From NCBI GenBank assembly GCA_002387325.1, contig DGIN01000058.1, forward strand, positions 17,048 through 25,129: a DNA stretch of 8,082 bases, given 5' to 3'. How positions within the stretch are numbered: the first letter of the stretch is position 1; every line of letters starts with the position of its first letter. The notes below the pieces were generated by a model, which had not been told where the DNA came from, did no database searches, and saw nothing but the letters and a program-made list of their open reading frames with translations. A program made the translations under genes and the position numbers. Below are positions 5,815-8,082 of this stretch, in pieces. This DNA comes from Bacteroidales bacterium UBA4621. GTDB lineage: Bacteria > Bacteroidota > Bacteroidia > Bacteroidales > Paludibacteraceae.

Positions 5815-7824
5815 TTATTGGAAGTTGGCGCGGTTGTCTTTTACCTCCGCTTTCTCTTCCATCAGGGAGATAGCCTGATAGGGCAGGCTGTATGCATATC
5901 GTGAAGCAAGCATTGTCTTCTCCTGCTCGGGGTCGAATTCGCCGTCTGCAGTAGTCTTGGTGCCGGTCTTGATGACATATACACCCATATTGCCTTTCAG
6001 CGGTTCGCTCAGTGTGTTGTCGTTCATAGCCAGAGCCGCACCGATGATAGCGGGTTCTGCACCGGCATTGCCGAAACGGTAGTCCGAAAGCGATACTTTG
6101 TCCACAGTCTGGATAGCGGTACCGGTAATGGCTGCGGCAGCGTCCAGCGACTCTACGCCTGCGAGTTTGTCAGCAATGTATTTCGCTTTGGCGTTGTTGG
6201 TAGCCTCGTAGGTCAGTTCGGCACGCACTGCGTCCAGCGGGCGGTATTCTTTGTCGTTCACTTCGGTCAGCACGGCTACTACAAACTTGTCTCCGCACTC
6301 GAACACATCGCTCACCTGTCCCTCTTTTGCCTCGAAAGCCCAGCGTACGATAGGGCGGCTTGATTTCAGTTCGCCCACTTTCTCGGTAGTAGCCTGCAGG
6401 TTGTATTGCGGTGTCAGGTTCATACCCTCTTCAGTGGCTGCTTTGCGGAAAGCCTCTTCGTTTGCCGAATTGGCGGCAATGAACTGTTTTGCGCGGTTAT
6501 AGATAATAGAGTAGGTCTTGCTCGATGGTGTAACCTCACGCGCGAGGATAGCCAGTTTCACTTTCGGAGTAGCAGGGCTCATGTCCATAATCTCGAATGT
6601 CTGTTCGCCCATACCTTGTTTTATGGTGAAGCGACCGCCTTTCTTGCCGGCAAAAGCCTGTTCTGCAATGTTCTTCGGCAGGTCGGTGGCAGTAAACCAA
6701 CCGAGTTCCTGATCCTCTTGTCCTTCGCCTGCAATGGCTTTCAGTTCTACCGAGTCAGCCACCGAGTAACCGCTCTTCATAATGCGTGCCATAGAGTAGG
6801 TGTCGTTCTCGAAGAGAATACCGGTTGTGTTGCCGGTTTGGGCATTTGCGCCGAAAGCGAACTCTTTGTATTGTGCAGGCACAGTTTCCGCCGAGTAGTC
6901 GCGTCCGTCGTAGGGTATATCGGAGTTGGTGTTTACTACCAGCGTAACATCGTCGGCGGTGCGGAACTCGTCCTGCAGACGCTCCATCATATCTTTTGCG
7001 TCGGTCATATCCTGTTCCGACGGCTCAATAGGGAAGGTAATATAAGCGATGGCACGGTTGGGCGTTTGTTTGTAGAGAGCCTTGTGCTGTTTGTAGAGTT
7101 TCTTGATGTCGCTTTCGCTCACCGATACCAGACTGTCGGCTACGGTGAAATACGGTTGCAGTACATAGTCTACGTTAACGCTTGTCTGTCGTGCTTCGAA
7201 GGCATATTTTGCGTCTATCGAGTTTGCTTTGACGAGGCTTTGTACGAGGTTGGTGTATTTCTCCTGCATATAGGTCAGTCGCACGGCGTTTTCCCAATAC
7301 ATCCAGTACGATTTTGCCTGTTTGAGGTTGGCCGCCTGTTCGGGGTCGTCCACATCCTGCTCTATTGAGTTGAGGAACTGCACCAGTGTGTTGCGGTTGA
7401 ACTGTCCGTTTTGGTCGTAGAATGCGCGGCGGCTTCGGATCAGTTGGTGCGGGTTTTCGCCGATACAGAGTTGGCCCAACTCGTCTGTGGTGATGTCCAT
7501 ACCGATTTTTTCCGCTTGTGCGCGGAGGGTGTAGTCCATCAGCATCATCTGCCATACCTGGTTGCGGATTTGGTTGGTCATATCCTCGTCAAAGTCGGTG
7601 CGACCGGTTTCTATTTTATAGACGTCGGTCAGTTGTTCTTTGGCGGCTTCGTATTCGGTGTAGTGAATATCCTCTCCCTCGATGGTAGCCACGTTTTCGC
7701 GGCTATGGTTGAGGAACGAGCTGCCCGAATTGAGGGCGTCTCCCATAATAAATGCCAGCATAGCGAGTCCCACAATGGTGATGAGCAGGGCGCCATGGTT
7801 ACGAATCTTTTGTAAACTTGCCAT
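5815..7824 (-). CDS. PpiD/SurA-like membrane-anchored peptidylprolyl isomerase-family foldase
   Basis: A 669-residue envelope folding factor. It has a short cytoplasmic start (MASLQKIRNHG), one membrane helix (about 11-27, GALLITIVGLAMLAFIMG), then a large periplasmic part. Residues about 43-215 form the SurA/PpiD-type N-terminal chaperone region (VATIEGEDIHYTEYEAAKEQ). Segments around 235-355 and 430-530 are further helical and beta regions of the Bacteroidetes family. The parvulin-like part is recognisable only by ELGWFTATDLP (373-383), AEQAFAGKKGG (387-397) and IMDM (412-415), and is shorter than a full parvulin domain. ATG 7824 is chosen because relatives begin MA(T/S)LQKIR; a GTG at 7863 would add 13 residues. 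Relatives recalled from Bacteroides are about 700 residues or a little more. Such proteins help outer-membrane and secreted proteins fold. It is monocistronic in this view, with its own promoter and terminator. Confidence 0.9.
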   Translation of the reverse strand: MASLQKIRNHGALLITIVGLAMLAFIMGDALNSGSSFLNHSRENVATIEGEDIHYTEYEAAKEQLTDVYKIETGRTDFDEDMTNQIRNQVWQMMLMDYTLRAQAEKIGMDITTDELGQLCIGENPHQLIRSRRAFYDQNGQFNRNTLVQFLNSIEQDVDDPEQAANLKQAKSYWMYWENAVRLTYMQEKYTNLVQSLVKANSIDAKYAFEARQTSVNVDYVLQPYFTVADSLVSVSESDIKKLYKQHKALYKQTPNRAIAYITFPIEPSEQDMTDAKDMMERLQDEFRTADDVTLVVNTNSDIPYDGRDYSAETVPAQYKEFAFGANAQTGNTTGILFENDTYSMARIMKSGYSVADSVELKAIAGEGQEDQELGWFTATDLPKNIAEQAFAGKKGGRFTIKQGMGEQTFEIMDMSPATPKVKLAILAREVTPSSKTYSIIYNRAKQFIAANSANEEAFRKAATEEGMNLTPQYNLQATTEKVGELKSSRPIVRWAFEAKEGQVSDVFECGDKFVVAVLTEVNDKEYRPLDAVRAELTYEATNNAKAKYIADKLAGVESLDAAAAITGTAIQTVDKVSLSDYRFGNAGAEPAIIGAALAMNDNTLSEPLKGNMGVYVIKTGTKTTADGEFDPEQEKTMLASRYAYSLPYQAISLMEEKAEVKDNRANFQ

Positions 7825-7891
7825 AATATCTTTTGTGTTTTTATATTTCCGAATCTTACGCACAATGCACCATACGTTGCAAAGCAGCGTG

Positions 7892-7922
7892 CAAAGTTAC
7901 AAACATTTTTCGGAATACCAAA
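7892..7922 (-). promoter_or_regulatory. Bacteroidetes-type promoter for the PpiD-like foldase gene
   Basis: On the minus strand, TTTG (7922-7919) is followed after 19 bases by TAACTTTG (7899-7892), a full match to the Bacteroidetes -33/-7 consensus. Transcription would start near 7885, giving a leader of about 60 bases before ATG 7824. The leader ends in an A-rich run (ATATAAAAACACAAAAGATATT) with no Shine-Dalgarno sequence, as is usual in this phylum. Confidence 0.8.
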
Positions 7923-8001
7923 ATTTTACATTCTTTTCTTTACCAAAAGATGAAAGGGTGGGGGACAAAATGAATAATATGCAGGACAGGCAATGCATAA
8001 A

Positions 8002-8023
8002 GTGTATAAAAAGTGCATAAAAA
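8002..8023. repeat. 11-base tandem repeat GTGYATAAAAA, 2 copies
   Basis: GTGTATAAAAA (8002-8012) and GTGCATAAAAA (8013-8023) differ at one base. Related CATAAA or CATAT cores recur nearby at 7996, 8028 and 8040, spaced 9 to 12 bases, so a looser array spans about 7991-8045. It lies upstream of the foldase promoter. Nothing coding is seen from 7923 to the window end. Confidence 0.7.
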
Positions 8024-8054
8024 CTCCCATAAAACCCTGCATATCCTCCATTTC

Positions 8055-8082
8055 TTTCTACGTCCTTTCTACGTCCTTTCTA
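8055..8082. repeat. 11-base tandem repeat TTTCTACGTCC running off the window end
   Basis: TTTCTACGTCC is present exactly at 8055-8065 and 8066-8076, and a further TTTCTA fills 8077-8082 to the edge, so the full copy number cannot be seen. It has the same 11-base period as the arrays at 2986-3018 and 8002-8023, but a different sequence. Confidence 0.88.

Noticed and set aside
6406..7368. A 320-codon open frame on the plus strand opposite the foldase gene.
   Set aside because: Antisense shadow of a well-supported gene; its translation has a Cys/His/Val-rich composition and no motif, and no promoter precedes it.

Overview
The window looks like a chromosomal segment of a member of the Bacteroidota, most likely Bacteroidales. 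Three things point there: two promoters match the Bacteroidetes consensus (TTTG, about 20 bases, TAnnTTTG), start codons lack Shine-Dalgarno sequences and sit behind AT-rich leaders, and the gene content fits (a PpiD-like periplasmic foldase starting MASLQKIR, and a remnant of the GHTWxDLGLPSG repeat-domain family). Coding DNA is close to balanced in base composition. Several intergenic gaps are AT-rich and hold short tandem repeats.

Layout. Bases 1-255 hold no convincing gene, perhaps the tail of an upstream one. A good promoter (256-287) starts a plus-strand run of four genes: a GH3-family acyl-adenylating enzyme (404-2290), a HAD-family phosphatase 10 bases later (2301-2924), a PlsC-like acyltransferase (3076-3933) and a ten-helix DMT/EamA transporter (3996-4922). 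The gaps before the third and fourth genes (151 and 62 bases) carry tandem repeats with periods of 7, 8 and 11 bases and no recognisable promoter or terminator, so all four may form one transcript. Bases 4923-5814 are a converging gap. It holds a minus-strand pseudogene fragment with an internal deletion, a stretch rich in small hairpins, a pair of promoter-like direct repeats, and a strong bidirectional terminator. Bases 5815-7824 (minus strand) encode a membrane-anchored SurA/PpiD-like folding factor with its own promoter at 7892-7922. The window ends in another 11-base tandem repeat.

How they may work together. GH3 enzymes activate a carboxylic acid as an acyl-adenylate and usually pass it to an amine. 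HAD proteins are mostly phosphatases, PlsC proteins acylate lipid hydroxyls, and DMT carriers move small metabolites. This set suggests a lipid or acyl-amide modification pathway with an export step, but that is inference from gene order and family chemistry; no substrate can be read from the sequence. The foldase is a separate transcription unit serving envelope protein folding. I see no RNA gene, CRISPR array, intact mobile element or defence system here. I do not find an unmistakable new system; the best leads are the GH3-HAD-acyltransferase-carrier run, the shortened parvulin domain in the foldase, and the repeat-filled spacers.
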